64,000 bases of DNA from Pisaster brevispinus (taxonomy: Eukaryota > Echinodermata > Asteroidea > Forcipulatida > Asteriidae): contig JAMKCF010000013.1 of assembly GCA_023634235.1 (NCBI GenBank), positions 10,718,296 through 10,782,295 on the forward strand, given 5' to 3'. The notes under the pieces are model-generated. The model did no database searches. It had not been told where the DNA came from and worked only from the letters and a program-made list of their open reading frames with translations. Made by a program: the position numbers and the translations under genes. The number at the start of each line of letters is the position of its first letter. The stretch's first letter is position 1. Below are positions 1-12,807 of this stretch, in pieces.

Positions 1-979
1 TCAGGAGCTATGTCAAATCGCTCAAGTGAACCAAGTAGTTTTCAGCATTTTCAAAGAATTTTGCATTTTTGATGTTGTGACCCTTAATGTTTTCCTTTAC
101 ATTTTCCAAAAAAGTTCCACATTTAAATGTTCTTAACATATGCGTGAGTACCGTGCAATTTAGTGGTTGTTTCCAGGCCAGTTGATAAAGTTATCGTGAT
201 CTCATGTAACTGAACAAAAGATGTTGCAGATCACATTATGATGGAGAAGTTGAGGAATCTCCTTCCACCCCCAGTGCTAAGTTTACCAAAAAGTCCATTT
301 TGTGCACATCATAATGGGAAAATGAGTATGTAATTTCATCACTCTGCAGAGCTACTCATTTATTCCCTCATACAAACTTGGTTTAAGTTGGCCAAGATTG
401 ATTGAGGCCTACCCACTCTGTGTTGTGGGTTGCTTACATGCAAGGTTTATTAATTGTCCGTTTTTGTGTTTTGAGACATTGGTAGTCCTTATATGATCCA
501 AAACATAAGACGTTTGACTATTTTATGGCCTCATTTAATTGTGTTAATTGAAATGTGGCCTGAGAAACAAATTAGCCATGTAATCATCACCTTAGGTTTA
601 TCTTACATAGATACATTCAATAGAATGGCTGAAAAGGAACTGAAATGAAGCCAGTATTTAACAGTTATGCCAATAGTTAAAGGCACTATAAATATAATAT
701 AAGTCACGATAACTAAATGCATTTTCATCATAGCTGTACTGTTAAAATTCCAATCCTTATAAACAAGGTGTGCTAGTGCTGATAGTGAAAATTTATCCAT
801 TGAGTCTAATGAAATTTAAAATACATTATTAAAGACTGTCGCTAGTGAATTTTTATTGTAATATTAATTAATGTATTTATTTCCTTCAGATACACAAATG
901 CTCTCTTTTGGACACTTAGGTCAAGTTTGGGTCCCCTTACTGACTTCAACAGGTATTATATAATTATTGACTGCTTACA

Positions 980-1173
980 GGGGGCAATTTCATCGAGAGC
1001 TGCTTATGCACAAAAAGTAGACAGCACAGCGAAAATGCGCTTACAAACATAATGTTACCAGCTAAAATACCATATCACACGTACCATCTGTGACTGGTTT
1101 CCTGCTCATATTTGCTGTGCAGAAATTTGTAAAGAATAATTGTCTGCATATGCAGCTCTATGAAATTGGTCTC
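980..1173. mobile_element. MITE with Harbinger-like terminal inverted repeats
   Basis: The left end reads GGGGCAATTTCATCGAGAGC and the right end, reverse-complemented, reads GAGACCAATTTCATAGAGCT, so the termini are imperfect inverted repeats around a 195 bp non-coding body. The same terminal sequence appears at 48521-48542 next to a Myb/SANT exon, which ties this MITE to a PIF/Harbinger-like family. Target duplications were not resolved. Confidence 0.55.
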
Positions 1174-1789
1174 GGTCCAACAAGTCCAACTTAAAGAGGG
1201 GCTCTACGGTCCAACATAGATTAAGAAAAAACTCATTTTACAGTTGATTAAGTCCATGTTGAAGTGTGTTAAATGGAATTCAAGTATCTTCATGTTAAAG
1301 GTGTTTAAAATGTTATTTAATGTGATACCTTTTCAGAAGGATGTGAAACATTTGTGTCACTGGCTGGGTTTTTTGTATGATAAATAAGTATCTGTAGGAA
1401 TGTTTCGCTTGTCAAAAAGTCCATTTCAACTCAGATTTGAATGAATATTATGGAGCTTCATGGATAAAATACAAATTCCCTGAACAAAATAATACACAAA
1501 AAAAGAAGTTATCAAATAGAATGATGTTTTATATCACTTTTATGAAATGATGCGCATAAAGAGGGGTGGGATCAGGGGGGGTAAAGGGAGAGGAACTTGG
1601 TGTGGGTTGGGTTGGAGGGAATGAGGTCAGGGAAGACATGTAAGTTAAGTGAAATGTTTTTAAGAAAATGTTTTTAAGAAGTTTACTTGAAATTATGGAA
1701 ATTGTGTTTGGGGTTTGGTTATTATACAAGTTGTTTCGGAGTTGAAAATAAAAGAACTTGTTGCTGGAATTACAACAATAGTAAAGTGT

Positions 1790-2345
1790 GTTCAATTATG
1801 TATGAATTATTTGGTGAACCATTATTTGGTTAAATGATTTATATTAATTGGGTAAATTAAAACAAAATTTAACAAACGGGTGGTTAAGATATAACTAATG
1901 CTTGCCCAACCATTTAATATATAACCAACGAATGGTTAAACTTTGCCCAACTCTTGGCTATTTATTTCCCAAATTTTGACCATGAAAAAACATTAGTTGG
2001 GTAAATTGTTACTACTTAATGGTTAAAATACGACAGAATTCAACCAACAGATGGTCAAGATTTAAACGACAGTTAAGTGGGCATGAATTGCCCAACCATT
2101 ATTTTTTACCAACTAATGCCCAACCCTTTCTCCAAAATGCCCAACTTTTTTACACAATAGGCTGGGTAAAGTGAAGTTAACCAATAATTGGTTTAACTTT
2201 TTGACCAACCACTTATTAAAAAGCTAACCAACCCTGGTTGGTTAGCACTTTGCCCAACTGTTGGGCGGTTCACCTGGTAATACTAGGTTGGTTAAAATTT
2301 TATCCAAGTTGGTTAAAATCTTTAACCAACGTTCTGAGAGTGTAG
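1790..2345. repeat. Repeat element built of TTGGTTAA/CCCAACC motifs
   Basis: Over about 550 bp the motifs GGTTAA, CCCAACC and TTGGTTAAAA recur many times in both orientations, ending at a sharp edge with CCAACGTTCTGAGAGTGTAG. Dense two-orientation repetition suggests a foldback or MITE-type element. No ORF is present. The left boundary is approximate. Confidence 0.5.
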
Positions 2346-3639
2346 GGATTATCACCGGTGTAGATTTATAATTGTATATTTTTGGTAAACTCTAAAACGT
2401 GGTACCACTTTTTGATGTCCGAAGTTCATTGAACTATAATTGTATAATACAAATAACAACAGTCACAGTTCAGTATATCATCAATTGTTCGTTTATTTTA
2501 TTTAACGGTTGCAGTTGTGACCCCGCCTCACGTTTCACATCATTAATTCTCGGGATTCTTTAACACAGCGAATGTTTATACTTTATATTTAACTAATGAA
2601 CATTGGACATTCATGTTCGTTTGCGCAGTTATTTTAAAAACTGGACATCGAAACACACGTTTGTAAAACGGATGTACACTTTCTATTTTATATTGGACAA
2701 TGAAGATTCACGTATAAATAGGTTTGCACAGTGAATGTGTACTATCTTAGCAACGTAGACACCCTTTAAGTTTGTCAACGATTTTCTAAGTTCAACTCAA
2801 AGTATACATTCACGTTGGTTTGTACAACCAATGTGTACTTTCATCGAACATTGAGCGTTAAAAACAACAGCTGTAAGTTTACGGCAGGTAACCGGCTGCT
2901 CCTCTGTCAAACTTATGTTGTGACTTATTGCACATTGAGCGCTTGAATACTAATCACTTCTATGTAGACATCCACATCAGTTTGTATAGAAAAGGAATCT
3001 CACCTTCATCGCAGAATGAAGCTTTCTGGAAGTATCATCTGGTCAACAGTTCCCCATTTTTCAGGGGGGTGTGTGAAAAAACTGATTGAAGAAAATCATC
3101 GTCCTTATGTCATTTTTTTATCAGCATGCTATCATTCTAATGAACGCAAAGTTGACCAACAGTAATTATATTGTTTTGTAAAATGTTGCTTTACCCTTAT
3201 TCTCTGTCCCCCTTTCCCCTTTCTCTTTATTCCTCTTGTTTTTATGCTATAAAACTTTGAGTGTGTGTCAAATTTGACATAGGGCATGTACGCCAGCGGC
3301 CCCAGATCCATGCATGAGTACTTTTAATATTAACAAATTTAAGTTTACTATTTTAGAAATCAGTTTTACGCCATAATGGATTTACGTGAACTCGACTTAA
3401 AAAACACACTAACAAACCCAAAAACGCTTACTGGGGTAAAGACAAATTGCCCAGAAAATTTTAAAGATAATTTTTTTTATGGCGTTATGAGCAAGGGGAT
3501 CGAATGGCCGTACCCTGTTTCCACATTTATATCGTTTGTATTGATCTTTGTTTATGTAAAGAGTCCTACTAAAGTGAGTCAATACTTCATTTAGTTCATC
3601 CCCGTTGACTGGTATTACTCGATGCAAAGAATGGTTTAC

Positions 3640-3891
3640 CTCTGACAAGTAACCTCATGAGCGCCTGTTTGCCTTCACTGCGAGCACCGCCTCGGTGAAC
3701 CTCGTATGTTCCAGCATGTGTGCTACTTGCTCCCTGGATGTCATAATGAAGGTTGCCATTGAACGTAGAGTAAACACCGCTGCTATCCTTTCTCCAATGA
3801 GGATCTGTACCTGAGCTTGTATTAGTAACTGCAAGACGTACATCATCCCCTGGGTTTACCGTCTGGCTTATAGCAGTTGGCAGAAAGTCAG
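3640..3891 (-). CDS. Tie-like receptor, second Ig-domain exon
   Basis: This 252-nt exon has an acceptor CTGCAG at its upstream side and a donor G|GTAAAC. It encodes an Ig-like domain starting SDFLPTAISQTVNPGDDVRL, with the WRKD tryptophan, a GNLHYDI strand, and the DAG-like phrase THAGTYEVHRGG ending MRLLVR. That layout (GDDVRL..., HWR, ...AGTYEV, MRLLVRG) is typical of the Ig domain ahead of EGF repeats in invertebrate Tie/angiopoietin-receptor-like proteins. Phase 1 on both sides fits the exon at 4275-4610. The usual second Ig cysteine position is occupied by Val (TYEV), and no first cysteine is evident, so the disulfide is missing, as in other members of the family with atypical Ig domains. 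Identity is from pattern recognition, not a search. Confidence 0.8.
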
Positions 3892-4274
3892 CTGCAGAAG
3901 AAAAACACAAAAGTAAAGGAATTTGCAAAGTCTACAAACCAGTGACATAACCAGCGAAAGGACAGGGTGGGCTCATCAAAAACCATTTGCCGTAATGAGA
4001 TAAATGATAGAATATAGCAAAATATGTCAAACAATATACATATATATACAATAAATAATATAAAAAAACATGTACAAAAACAAATACAACTGATAATAAT
4101 ACATACACACAATATGGATTAAACGCAACAACTGGAGTAAAAATAGAACACAAATCTGAAGAAGTGTATACATTTTATTGGGCATGTTATGTTACAACCT
4201 TCGATTCGTCATTTCATTTTTACTTCCGCTTCACTTTTTAAACAATACATTCAAGCGAACAACTCACTACTTAC

Positions 4275-4610
4275 ATCCAGCGCTCATAATAACGGTGCCA
4301 ATGCTAGTCGACACACCTCCAGTTGTCGCTTGACAAGCATATACTCCAATCCGTGAGACCCCGCCAGATGCCGGCATCCGTAGAACAGAGACAGAAACAT
4401 CACCGTCAACAGCCGTTGGGTCCAGAGTGCTATCGTCTGGTAGGCTTCGGTCAGTTGTGACGAGGGTTCCAGTTGTGTAAGTGTATTGAGTACGAGCAAC
4501 AGAGAGAGTTCCGTTTAAGCTAACAAAGAATCCAGCTATGAAGGTCTCCTCCGAAGAAAGTGGGACTCTTGGTTTAGTTACGCAGGTAAAATCGTCTACG
4601 GCAAATACAC
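4275..4610 (-). CDS. Tie-like receptor, first Ig-domain exon
   Basis: This 336-nt exon is flanked by acceptor TTGTAG and donor GGAT|GTAAGT, phase 1 to phase 1. The translation opens VFAVDDFTC and closes with the Ig F-strand phrase GVYACQATTGGVSTSIGTVI, so both disulfide cysteines are present. It splices in frame from the signal exon at 21882-21942 (LLGVLE, then G, then VFAVDDFTC) and into the exon at 3640-3891. It is predicted to be the membrane-distal extracellular Ig domain. The 17.3 kb upstream intron is unusually crowded with transposons. Confidence 0.8.
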
Positions 4611-4726
4611 CTACAATTCAAGCAGAATATTTAATTTCCGTCTCTTCCAGCCAATGTTATTATGTTTAAGTAGTTCCTTGCTATATATGTGTTGAGGTAA
4701 GGAGCTCATTTTAAATGTTGTTTTCA

Positions 4727-4749
4727 CTGAAAGGGTTGATAACCCTTTC
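4727..4749. repeat. Short perfect hairpin
   Basis: TGAAAGGGTT and AACCCTTTCA form a 10-bp inverted repeat around GAT. It lies between the Ig exon and the piggyBac pseudogene. No function can be assigned. Confidence 0.6.
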
Positions 4750-5256
4750 AGTAGCAACAGATACTTGCAACTAATGCATTGGTGACCAGAGAAATTTCAT
4801 CGACATGACTGCTTGGTTACCAAGAGTATTCTGTAAAGTTTTAGGTTACAGCGCCCTCACAAGGCAGACTGGGGTTAGCCTAGGTCCTAGTCACAGAATG
4901 CAACTTGTACAAGCAACCAATGTTGACAATGAAGTATATGATGAAATGACTGTTTCCTTTGGTATATTGCCTTTGGCTAATTAATTGCCTGAAACATATA
5001 TTCGAAGTTTGGTATTATGACCAATAAATACCAATTTGAGTATAGTTTCAATGTGAAAACTGAACATTTCTAAACTTGCTGTTCATACCAATCTGCATGA
5101 AAATTATTTCCCTCGGAAAATTTGTTTCTGAAACCTAAAAAAAAAACCAGAAGGTTTAAATCATTTCCTTTCGAAGCACCATCCCCCGCCTCGATTGACA
5201 CATATCATGAACCAATATGTAAATAAGGAATTCAAAAAGTGCATTTTTTTTTCTTT

Positions 5257-6652
5257 CTAAGCACCATCCTCCCCCGAAAGTGTTCCGAAAGTATTAAAAC
5301 AAATTAATCGCTTGGTGTGGAAATTCTCAAAGCATGGTATAACACACATTGGCTTTACACATTGTTTACAAATCATGCGAGTTTGTTTTCTATTTAGAGG
5401 TCGAACTGCATACAACATAGTCGCGTTTCTTCCCGCAAACATTCGGACCAGGAAAGTGCTGACTTGAAAGGGCGTTTGAACCACTTGACAGTTGACTGGC
5501 ATGCTAAACTGGGTTGTACTCCAAGGTGAAAATAAGTCCCTTTATCACCTTGACCCGGAAATCCAAAGTGGACAAGCTCTCGTTTGTATGGATGCTGTTG
5601 TATACGACATTAGCATTAAGCAAACAGATGTCTAGGATTGTGATAAATACTCGTTTCCACCATTTTAGTGTTCTGTGGCTGTGAGTATAGTACGTGCACA
5701 TTGTCCTGCCAGATCCGTGCCTCCCATGTATTTATTGTAATCGTCGACTATGCACGGTTTTTGGATATCACGATGTCCTGTTGAAGTTTTCCGGCTGCGA
5801 ATATGTTTACTAGTGACACTGCAGTCGCCATAGTTTGACAGGAGAGTGTGGCACGTTTTGTGTCCTGCCACATAACGCATAGTTGGCCTGCTTTCTGATA
5901 ACATTGGGGATCTGCTCCGCTTTTCATGGGGAACTTCTTGGGGTTTGCAACATCGGGTATCCCTAGGGTGGTATAGCGCACAGTTCCACAAGCTCCGAAT
6001 CCTAGCTCAGACAACTTGGACAACAGAGCCGGGCTAGTAAACCAATTGTCCATGTAGATGCAATGTCCTTTATGTTCGAGTCCCTGCAAAAGGTTCAAGA
6101 CTACCTTGCCTGGTGCCCCGAAATCGGATGGATGGTGTTTTTCAGGATAACTTACAGAGGACTGTCCTTGTGGGGACCTAGGCTGCGATCCTGTGAACAA
6201 GTCCAAGGCACATATGTACCCTGTGTCTGATTCGTTCAATGAAAAACATTTCAATCCCCATTTGGCGGCCTTTCGTGGCATGTACTGTTTGAAGCTGAGT
6301 CGTCCTTTGAACTTTACCATGGTCTCGTCCGGCGAAAGGCTTCGTCCAGGCTGGTACACCCGGAGGAATGATGGTAGTACAATGTTTAACAGTGGGCGTA
6401 CTTTTGAAAGTTTGTCACGGTAGAGTCGTCCTCCACATCTCTGTTGTTGGCGAGGTGGAAAAATTGAAGGATTGCAGTAAATCGGTTACGAGCCATGGTT
6501 GCTGAGTACAGGGGACCTCGTAGAATTTCAGACCTGGACCAATGCATGGAGTAACGAGGCCTTTTGTTGATTCCCATGCAAAGAAGTAGGGCCACGAATG
6601 CCATCATTTCAGGTACATTAGATATTTCTGATGATGTTTTCAATGATAGCAA
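5257..6652 (-). pseudogene. piggyBac-like transposase pseudogene
   Basis: Successive minus-strand frames give a recognisable piggyBac (DDE_Tnp_1_7) transposase in the right order: an N-terminal part with MLSLKTSSEISNVPEMMAF and MHWSRSEILRGP (6652-6390), the core with SPDETMVKFKGR (first catalytic Asp near 6329) and YMDNWFTSP (second Asp near 6050), then CIVDDYNKYMGGTD (third Asp near 5745), and a C-terminal cysteine-rich tail CKQCVKPMCVIPC (near 5350). The reading frame breaks near 6390, in the 5748-5990 overlap, near 5665 and near 5510, so it cannot make a full enzyme. Terminal inverted repeats were not found by eye. Confidence 0.85.
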
Positions 6653-6789
6653 TTAATGTTCTTATTTTGACTGAGGTGAGTTCAATACTTTACAGTGTTC
6701 TGTCCCCGGTTTATTTTCAATTTTTTACATGAATTCCAGGAGTCTCTGTAGACATTTCTTCGACATCCAAGATTCCTTGTTCACATTAA

Positions 6790-8360
6790 ATCATTCTTTC
6801 CCGATTTATGTATTCACGAAACGTGGTTTAAAGAAACCCCTCCACCTTATGTCCACATAATTTTAGTCGGGTTCACTGTTCTCGTTCAGAAAGACCTGGC
6901 GGAAGGGGGAGCCATGTTTGTTTCCAACTCGCTGAATTTCCGTACACGTGAGGATATTATGCCCTCTCATGACGAGTTAAAGAGCATCTTCATTGAAATA
7001 CAGCGAGAAAAGACCTGTAATCTCATTGTTGGAAATGTCTACAGGGCTCCTGGTACTTCCTTTGAAAACTTCAATAGGGCGTTTGATACTTGTCTTGATA
7101 AGATAACAACGGAGGGTAAGCTGTGTAACGGGGTGATTTCAACATTAACTTGCTCAATTGTGCAGATCATCAACCCACGGACGACTTTGTGAATGTTGTC
7201 TTCGCCTCTGGATTCCACCCTTTAATTTCTAAGCCCACCCATATCACCCCTCACACTGCAACACTAAAAGACAGTATACTAACTAATTCTGATCTAGAAC
7301 TCTCAGCTGGAATACTGTCCTCAGATAATATATCCGATCACTTTCTTTTTTTTCAACTCACTTCTTCCTGCCTTCAAGGCTCTGTAACTCGTAATACATA
7401 TCTTCATAGAAACGTCAACACCAACTCTCTCAATTCCTTCAAACAGCACCTAAGTACAATGGATTGGAGTGATGTTGATGACGCTTCGGAACATACTCTG
7501 CCTATGATTCTTTTCTTTCTAATTTTTTCTCATGCTACGATTCTCATTTCCCACTTACTCTTAAAACTACTGCGAAACCAAACAAGAATCAGCCTTGGAT
7601 TACTCAATCCATTATTAATTCCAGTTTTTTTTTAACAGGTTGCATAGGCATTTCCTCCGTCCGCCAGCAATACAGAGTCTATATAAATAAACTCACCACC
7701 ATCATTCGTCTTGCCAATACACATTATTATGCTGCTAAGCTGGAAAGTGCCAAGGGTAACCTTAAAAATATCTGGAGAAAAATCAACGGTCTGCTTGGGA
7801 GACGAAAAGGAGAAAACCTTCCCGATGATTTCATGATCGGAGACGATGTGTCGTCCGTACCCTCGTATATCCTTGACTCCTTGACATTTCACTAACATTG
7901 TCCCTCCTTAGCTAACAAAATACTAACACGCACTTTATGGATTCCTTGCACAACCCAAAATATTCCCACTATTCAAGCCCGGTGACAAGCGCTGCACTAA
8001 CAATTACAGGCCCGTCTCTGTTGGCCCTTGATTTACCAAAATCCTGGAACGTTTTGTCTTTAATCGTCTGTCTCAATTCATTTCTTCTTATAACATCCTC
8101 TTCAAACAACAGTACGGCTTCAGACCTAAACATTCCACAGAAATGGCCCTCATTGATCTGGTTGACATGATGCTTTCATCAATAAACATCGTGCTGCCGA
8201 TAATCTCTCCAAAGCTTTTGGTACTATCAACCATTCTATTCTTCTCTTTAAACCTCACTACTATGGCATCAGTGGCGTCCCACTGCAATGGCTTTCTGAC
8301 CACTTATCCAACATAAATCAGCATACATCTGTCAGAACACCCCTAGTCCACTTCTAGTGT
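6790..8360 (+). pseudogene. Jockey/CR1-type LINE fragment (endonuclease and start of reverse transcriptase)
   Basis: The fragment reads through several frames. Near 6800 it shows the apurinic endonuclease phrase HETWFKE; at 6914-7080 it has GGAMFVSNSLN, DELKSIFIEIQREK and NVYRAPGTSFENFNRAFD; near 7190-7350 it has FHPLISKPTHITPH and ILSSDNISDHF. At 7610-7870 it carries the linker with IWRKINGLLG, and from 7990 the reverse-transcriptase start (NYRPVSV, LFKQQYGFRPKHST, SKAF) up to a SVPQ motif near 8350, where it stops. Frameshifts and stops are frequent. The plus-strand orientation is opposite to the host receptor gene. Confidence 0.8.
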
Positions 8361-8641
8361 TCCACAATACTCTGAATAGAGCATTTCTCACTTTACACTA
8401 TGAGTTTATTGTTTAAAATCATTCAGCAATTTACATCAATAATTCCCGCAATTAATTGGGTCTCGAGCTTGAGGTAAATATGATTAGAACAGCTAATTCA
8501 AAATCCAATTATCGATTCCAACTGGTTGACAAAATACTGTGATAAGTATCTACTACACTCTGTCATGTCTGTACAATTCAATTCAAGTTAGTGATTCAGT
8601 AATGTTTAAAACCTAACCACTACTTGACGAATAGAGACAAT

Positions 8642-8675
<34 letters not shown>

Positions 8676-9658
8676 TCTGTCAGTTTCACTTGGCAATTTC
8701 GTACTTCCGTTCCTATAAACAAGATTCGCTCCAACTATATATTACTAATACTACGACACTGGCACTGTATTACTGGACCCCAACAAAAACTGTCCATTAC
8801 TTCTCAACTCCAGAGGATTCACCTCATTTAGTCACCAAAGTGAGAGGGCTTTCATTACACTTAGCTTGCACACTACGATATGTTTCCTTACTGCCTTGCA
8901 ATCAGTTCAAAAGTCAGTAGGATCAAATTGGTGCTTCGGCCACCAAGTTATCGCCCTCTTAATTCCAGCGTTGAGCAATCATTCTACGTCTTGGTACTGT
9001 GACGATTTCCAAACACTTCCGCTGCAGGCCACGGCTGAGCCAGCGGTTTCTGGTACGCCCTATAGCGTCACGACTTCACACTTCGATACGGGCCATCTGA
9101 AAATTCGTAAGCCAAACTTATGCCATAATTTAGGTCACAAAACACATGATACACTTCAACGTACAATTAATCCAACAATATTACCAAGTACAGACTTCAA
9201 AGAGGCTCTCTTAATTTGCACAAGTTTTCAAAGACTTTTAAATTAAAACTACATGGGTTCTTATCATGAGAGACTTCTTTAAATAATGAATTAATATGAA
9301 ATAAATTACTTACGATAGAAGATCTGTCGTCCAACCTGTCTCCTTTCTAAAGCTGGTAACTTTAGGCTCAAAGCCTACAGCAGCTAATCAAATGTTTAAG
9401 CTTGCAATGCTGGTGCGGCAAATTCCAGGTTGGATTTTCAATATCTTACTCGGGTAAATCTTCGCTTTTTAAAAACATGTAGTAGCACAGCAAAACAGTG
9501 TGTGTACAACCATCACAAGCTCTAAGAAGGAATGGGTTCATATCCCACCAAAACTAAACTGCTCTCACCCCCTATTGCCATCTCTTTTGCATACACTTTG
9601 TTCCCTCACACAGCACCCCAGACCAAACCTTAGAATATGCAAATTAAACCACTGAACC

Positions 9659-9662
9659 TTAA
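9659..9662. repeat. TTAA target-site duplication (left)
   Basis: TTAA abuts the left terminal inverted repeat at 9663 and is matched by TTAA at 14768-14771. Kolobok and piggyBac superfamilies use TTAA targets. Confidence 0.65.
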
Positions 9663-10103
9663 AGAGTGGTTCTAAGAATTCGTTGTTATACCTTATATGG
9701 ACTTTTTATTACTTATTATAAATAAATTAAACAAATACTTTTTTATTTTATTTATCAAAGTTTGAATTGTCCAAGAAAATGCAACTCAAAATGCGGGGCT
9801 TTGGCCTTTGTTGTTATTCAATTCAGTAAAAGCGTCCGATATGCAAATGAGGCAGTTGACCTCTGAGCATACGTCACATTTAGAAGACTCATGCACTGTT
9901 TATGTTGGGCTTGCTGAGCAACCCACACACAGGACGCGTGCATGCTCACTCACGATCACATGCTCACACACTCGATCTTCTTTTCTTCTTGACCTGCGTG
10001 ACAAGATTGCTTCATTTTTTGTCTCCGCGAATTTGTTTTAATTTGGAAGTCCTGAAAGTCGATGTTATGTTACACATGCAGTAGAAAGTGCCTAGTCATC
10101 AGT

Positions 10104-11743
10104 ATGCCAGCGTCTTGTGTCGTTGGCGGATGCTCAAGAAATGCTAAGAAAAGTCCCAACGTACATTTTCTGGCATTTCCAAACGCCACCAAGGATCCTG
10201 CCACGCGACGATAATGGAAACGTTTTGTTAACAACACAAGATCGGACTTTCAACTGACATCGTCGTCGTTGATATGCTCCTCACATTTTGATACTACATG
10301 CCAAGACGAATCCACGAAACTTCAAGGTCAATTTGGCCTGAAAATTAAGTTTCGCCTGAAGCCTGGTTCCGTACCAACACTGAAGGCACCGTTTGCGTAC
10401 TCCGTGAAGGCAACCGCAGCCACCGACACGGTCCCTCCTGCCGCCGCCTGTTCTAATTCTGCTGGCAGTAGCGGGACGACTTTGGCTGGTGGCAACAAAC
10501 CGTCGCTGAAATCACCACTCACCAAGCGTCGGAAGCGATCAGGATTGGCGTTTGAGAAAAGAGAACGTGCCAGGGTAAGTAAATTCATAGACTTAAAAAA
10601 TTGGTCCGAATTTTTCTCCGTTCATTTGGTGTGATTAATTTTGCAATGAATTAACCCTTTTCGTGATAAAAAAAAGGAACACACTAGGAAGATTGCCTTT
10701 TCTTTAGGTTGCAAATGCAGTGCACCATTTTCGTGAAAAAAAAACATGACTAGCTTTGCCCATTGTTATTATTTTTTTTTCAATTACAATACACCCTTTC
10801 AATTACAGTGCACCCAATGAACATTTATTAAATTGCATTGCATCATTTTTGTGATAAAAAAACACTATTGCTTGTTCCACAGGATGTACCTTGCTGCCCT
10901 GCATTATTATAACGAAAACACTGGCAGGGAGCAAGCGAGGAGCACTGGTGGGAGTTTGGCCTACAGCATCAGCTACCCAAGGGCAAAACAGGATACCGGT
11001 GGATAAAGGCTGGTGCAATGCACATACAGTGAGTACACGTATAAACCATGTACTGTGACAATGTTTAAATTTAAAGGAGCATGGATTTATTGCTGGCAAG
11101 ATTTCTACACAGTGTAATGGAAGACATTTTCTCATTATACATTTTGTGGGGGGTTACTACATGTATCTAATTCTTATCAACTTTTGATATGACTAAATGG
11201 GCACATTTCAAACTTGTTCAGCTGTCATTTTTATTGGAACTGTGACACAAAATGCATTTTCCTGTATGACCATTAGGTAATGACCAGTGCAGTATCTAAA
11301 AATATCCGGATACACAAGGTCAATCTTTATGTAAACAAATGTTTGTGTTTTTGTCCTTCTAGAATACAACCAGCGCATAATCGACCAAACTCTAAGGCTT
11401 TTCGAGGAAGGCAGCAAAGATGCACGTACAGCTGATGAAGAACCCTGGGCCCCTCACACTAAAACACTCAAAGCCGGACAAGGCAGAAGCAGTATCTAGT
11501 TTTGTTTCAAGATTTTCAAAATCCGTAGCACCAGTAGGGAGACCGGAAGGAACGCAAGACATGGTAGATGAAGATGAAGCGAGTAAGAATAAAGACAATA
11601 AAGTTAAGTCAGCCAAAAAAAAGAGGGGAAAAGGAGTGAACAAAAATAGGACAGATGATGAAAGTGGTCAGGAATCAGCATTAAAAAGGAGAAGCCGAAA
11701 AAGAAAGAAAAGTGGTGGAGGAGGGACATCCCAAACAGAATAG
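10104..11743 (+). pseudogene. THAP-domain gene, interrupted
   Basis: Translation from 10104 gives a THAP zinc finger: MPASCVVGGCSRNAKK with the C-x4-C pair, FLAFPNATKDP, the WKRF tryptophan and LICSSHF with the C-x2-H pair. One in-frame TAA (near 10211) precedes the tryptophan. The exon continues through KFRLKPGSVPTLKAP and a basic segment (KSPLTKRRKRSG) to a donor AGG|GTAAGT at 10574/10575. Further exon-like blocks follow at about 10883-11030 (MYLAALHYNENTGREQARS) and 11362-11743 (RLFEEGSKDA, then in another frame KPDKAEAVSSFVSRFSK and a Lys-rich acidic tail ending at a stop). The frames of the last two blocks do not join cleanly. THAP domains bind DNA; the C-terminal part resembles an uncharacterised metazoan family known to me only by pattern. 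Confidence 0.65.
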
Positions 11744-11949
11744 ACAAACAAAATTTGCAGATGAGTACATTTCGTTATTTGGTACAGTTTTTGATAAGGG
11801 GGTAATAAAAACAATGAGCAAGAGAGCTGACTTTCAGTAAATATTTTATTTATTAACTTATTTTCTTGTATATGTGTATACCACATGACTTTAAAGAAAG
11901 ACTTATAAATGCCTATGGGGAGACAAATCAAGACCCCTTTGAGCATGTT

Positions 11950-12807
11950 AATTTTACATCAGTGCTCAATGGATTTAAACTTGAACCACTTTGAAACATT
12001 GGCAAAATTTTTGACTTTATATGCACTGCATGTATGTGTTGTACTGGAATTTAATTGATAATACATGCGAATACATGTACATGCTTGTAAATAAAGTACA
12101 ATTTTTTGTGCAGAAGATCACTGTGTTTGTGTGTGACATCTCATAATTTACATATTTGACAGGGCTTACAAAAATATTTAATTATTTCAGGGGTACAAGT
12201 ATAGACCATGTGACCTTTATGAACTAAAATAGTGACCTTATACTGTACATGTATATTCTGCATTTCTTGACAAGCAAGATACTGCACAGGCCATATGACA
12301 CAAAACTTACATTTGGTATAATATTTTTCACATAAATTTAAGAGTTACAAAAGCACCAGCTGTACAGCTTTTGAGATGTCAAAAGTTGAGAAAAATCCGA
12401 CAAAATCAGACAGTGCAATCTCCATAAAACATGAGACACAAACTGTGCCTTCAGGGGTCCAGGCTCTGTGGCTCTTTTGTAAACATGTGATGTCATATGG
12501 TCTATACCTCTACATATGAAGTTCTTTCAATAATCGAAAAAGCGAGTAAATTTTATTGGTTTTTGTTGAAACTGTAAAAGTCCAACTAGAAATGAATTGG
12601 TTTAAATGAAAGTTCTGTATGTTTCAACAAATTTTAATGGAAACACAAAATTAGTACGTGAGCAGATGACCTACTGTATTATTGTTTTACTTGACCTTTG
12701 TATTCAAGTTTTTATCAAATTTTAGGTAAAGGCTTTTAGTTTCACATTTTTTTAAACAACTGAATAAACATTTAATAACTTAAAATGAACCTTATTTACA
12801 AGTTTGT
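11950..12807. other. Gap between the two genes of the TTAA element
   Basis: This spacer between the convergent genes holds a 309-bp MITE (12199-12507) and AT-rich sequence. No coding signature was seen. Confidence 0.5.
12199..12507. mobile_element. MITE with GTATAGACCAT termini
   Basis: The element begins GTATAGACCATGTGAC and ends GTCATATGGTCTATAC, a 16-bp terminal inverted repeat with one mismatch. The body is non-coding. A diverged relative occurs at 41655-42245, sharing phrases such as CCAGGCTCTGTGGCTCTTT and AACATGTGATGTCA. It is nested between the two genes of the TTAA element. Confidence 0.7.

Larger units (their letters stand above)
1..3639. other. Intronic/downstream stretch of the Tie-like receptor gene, repeats only
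   Basis: No coding exon is recognisable on either strand. The downstream EGF-type exons expected after Ig2 in Tie-like receptors are not visible and probably lie beyond the left edge. The stretch holds a Harbinger-like MITE (980-1173), an element rich in TTGGTTAA motifs (about 1790-2345), and diverged, roughly 100-bp repeats at about 2560-2960 in which phrases such as AATGTGTACT and GTTTGCACAG recur. The short ORFs here have no family signature. Confidence 0.5.

Noticed and set aside
1192..1207. TTAAAGAGGGGCTCTACGG as another end of the TTAA-type transposon
   Set aside because: It resembles TTAA plus AGAGGGACTCTAAG at most positions, but no matching opposite end or coding content was found nearby.
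3888..4153. Cysteine/valine-rich minus-strand ORFs (73-74 codons) resembling membrane proteins
   Set aside because: They arise from AT/CA-rich repeats in the intron between the two Ig exons and have no splice or family support.
8624..9246. Plus-strand ORFs near the poly-T tract
   Set aside because: They contain a long Phe run from the T tract and no recognisable domain.
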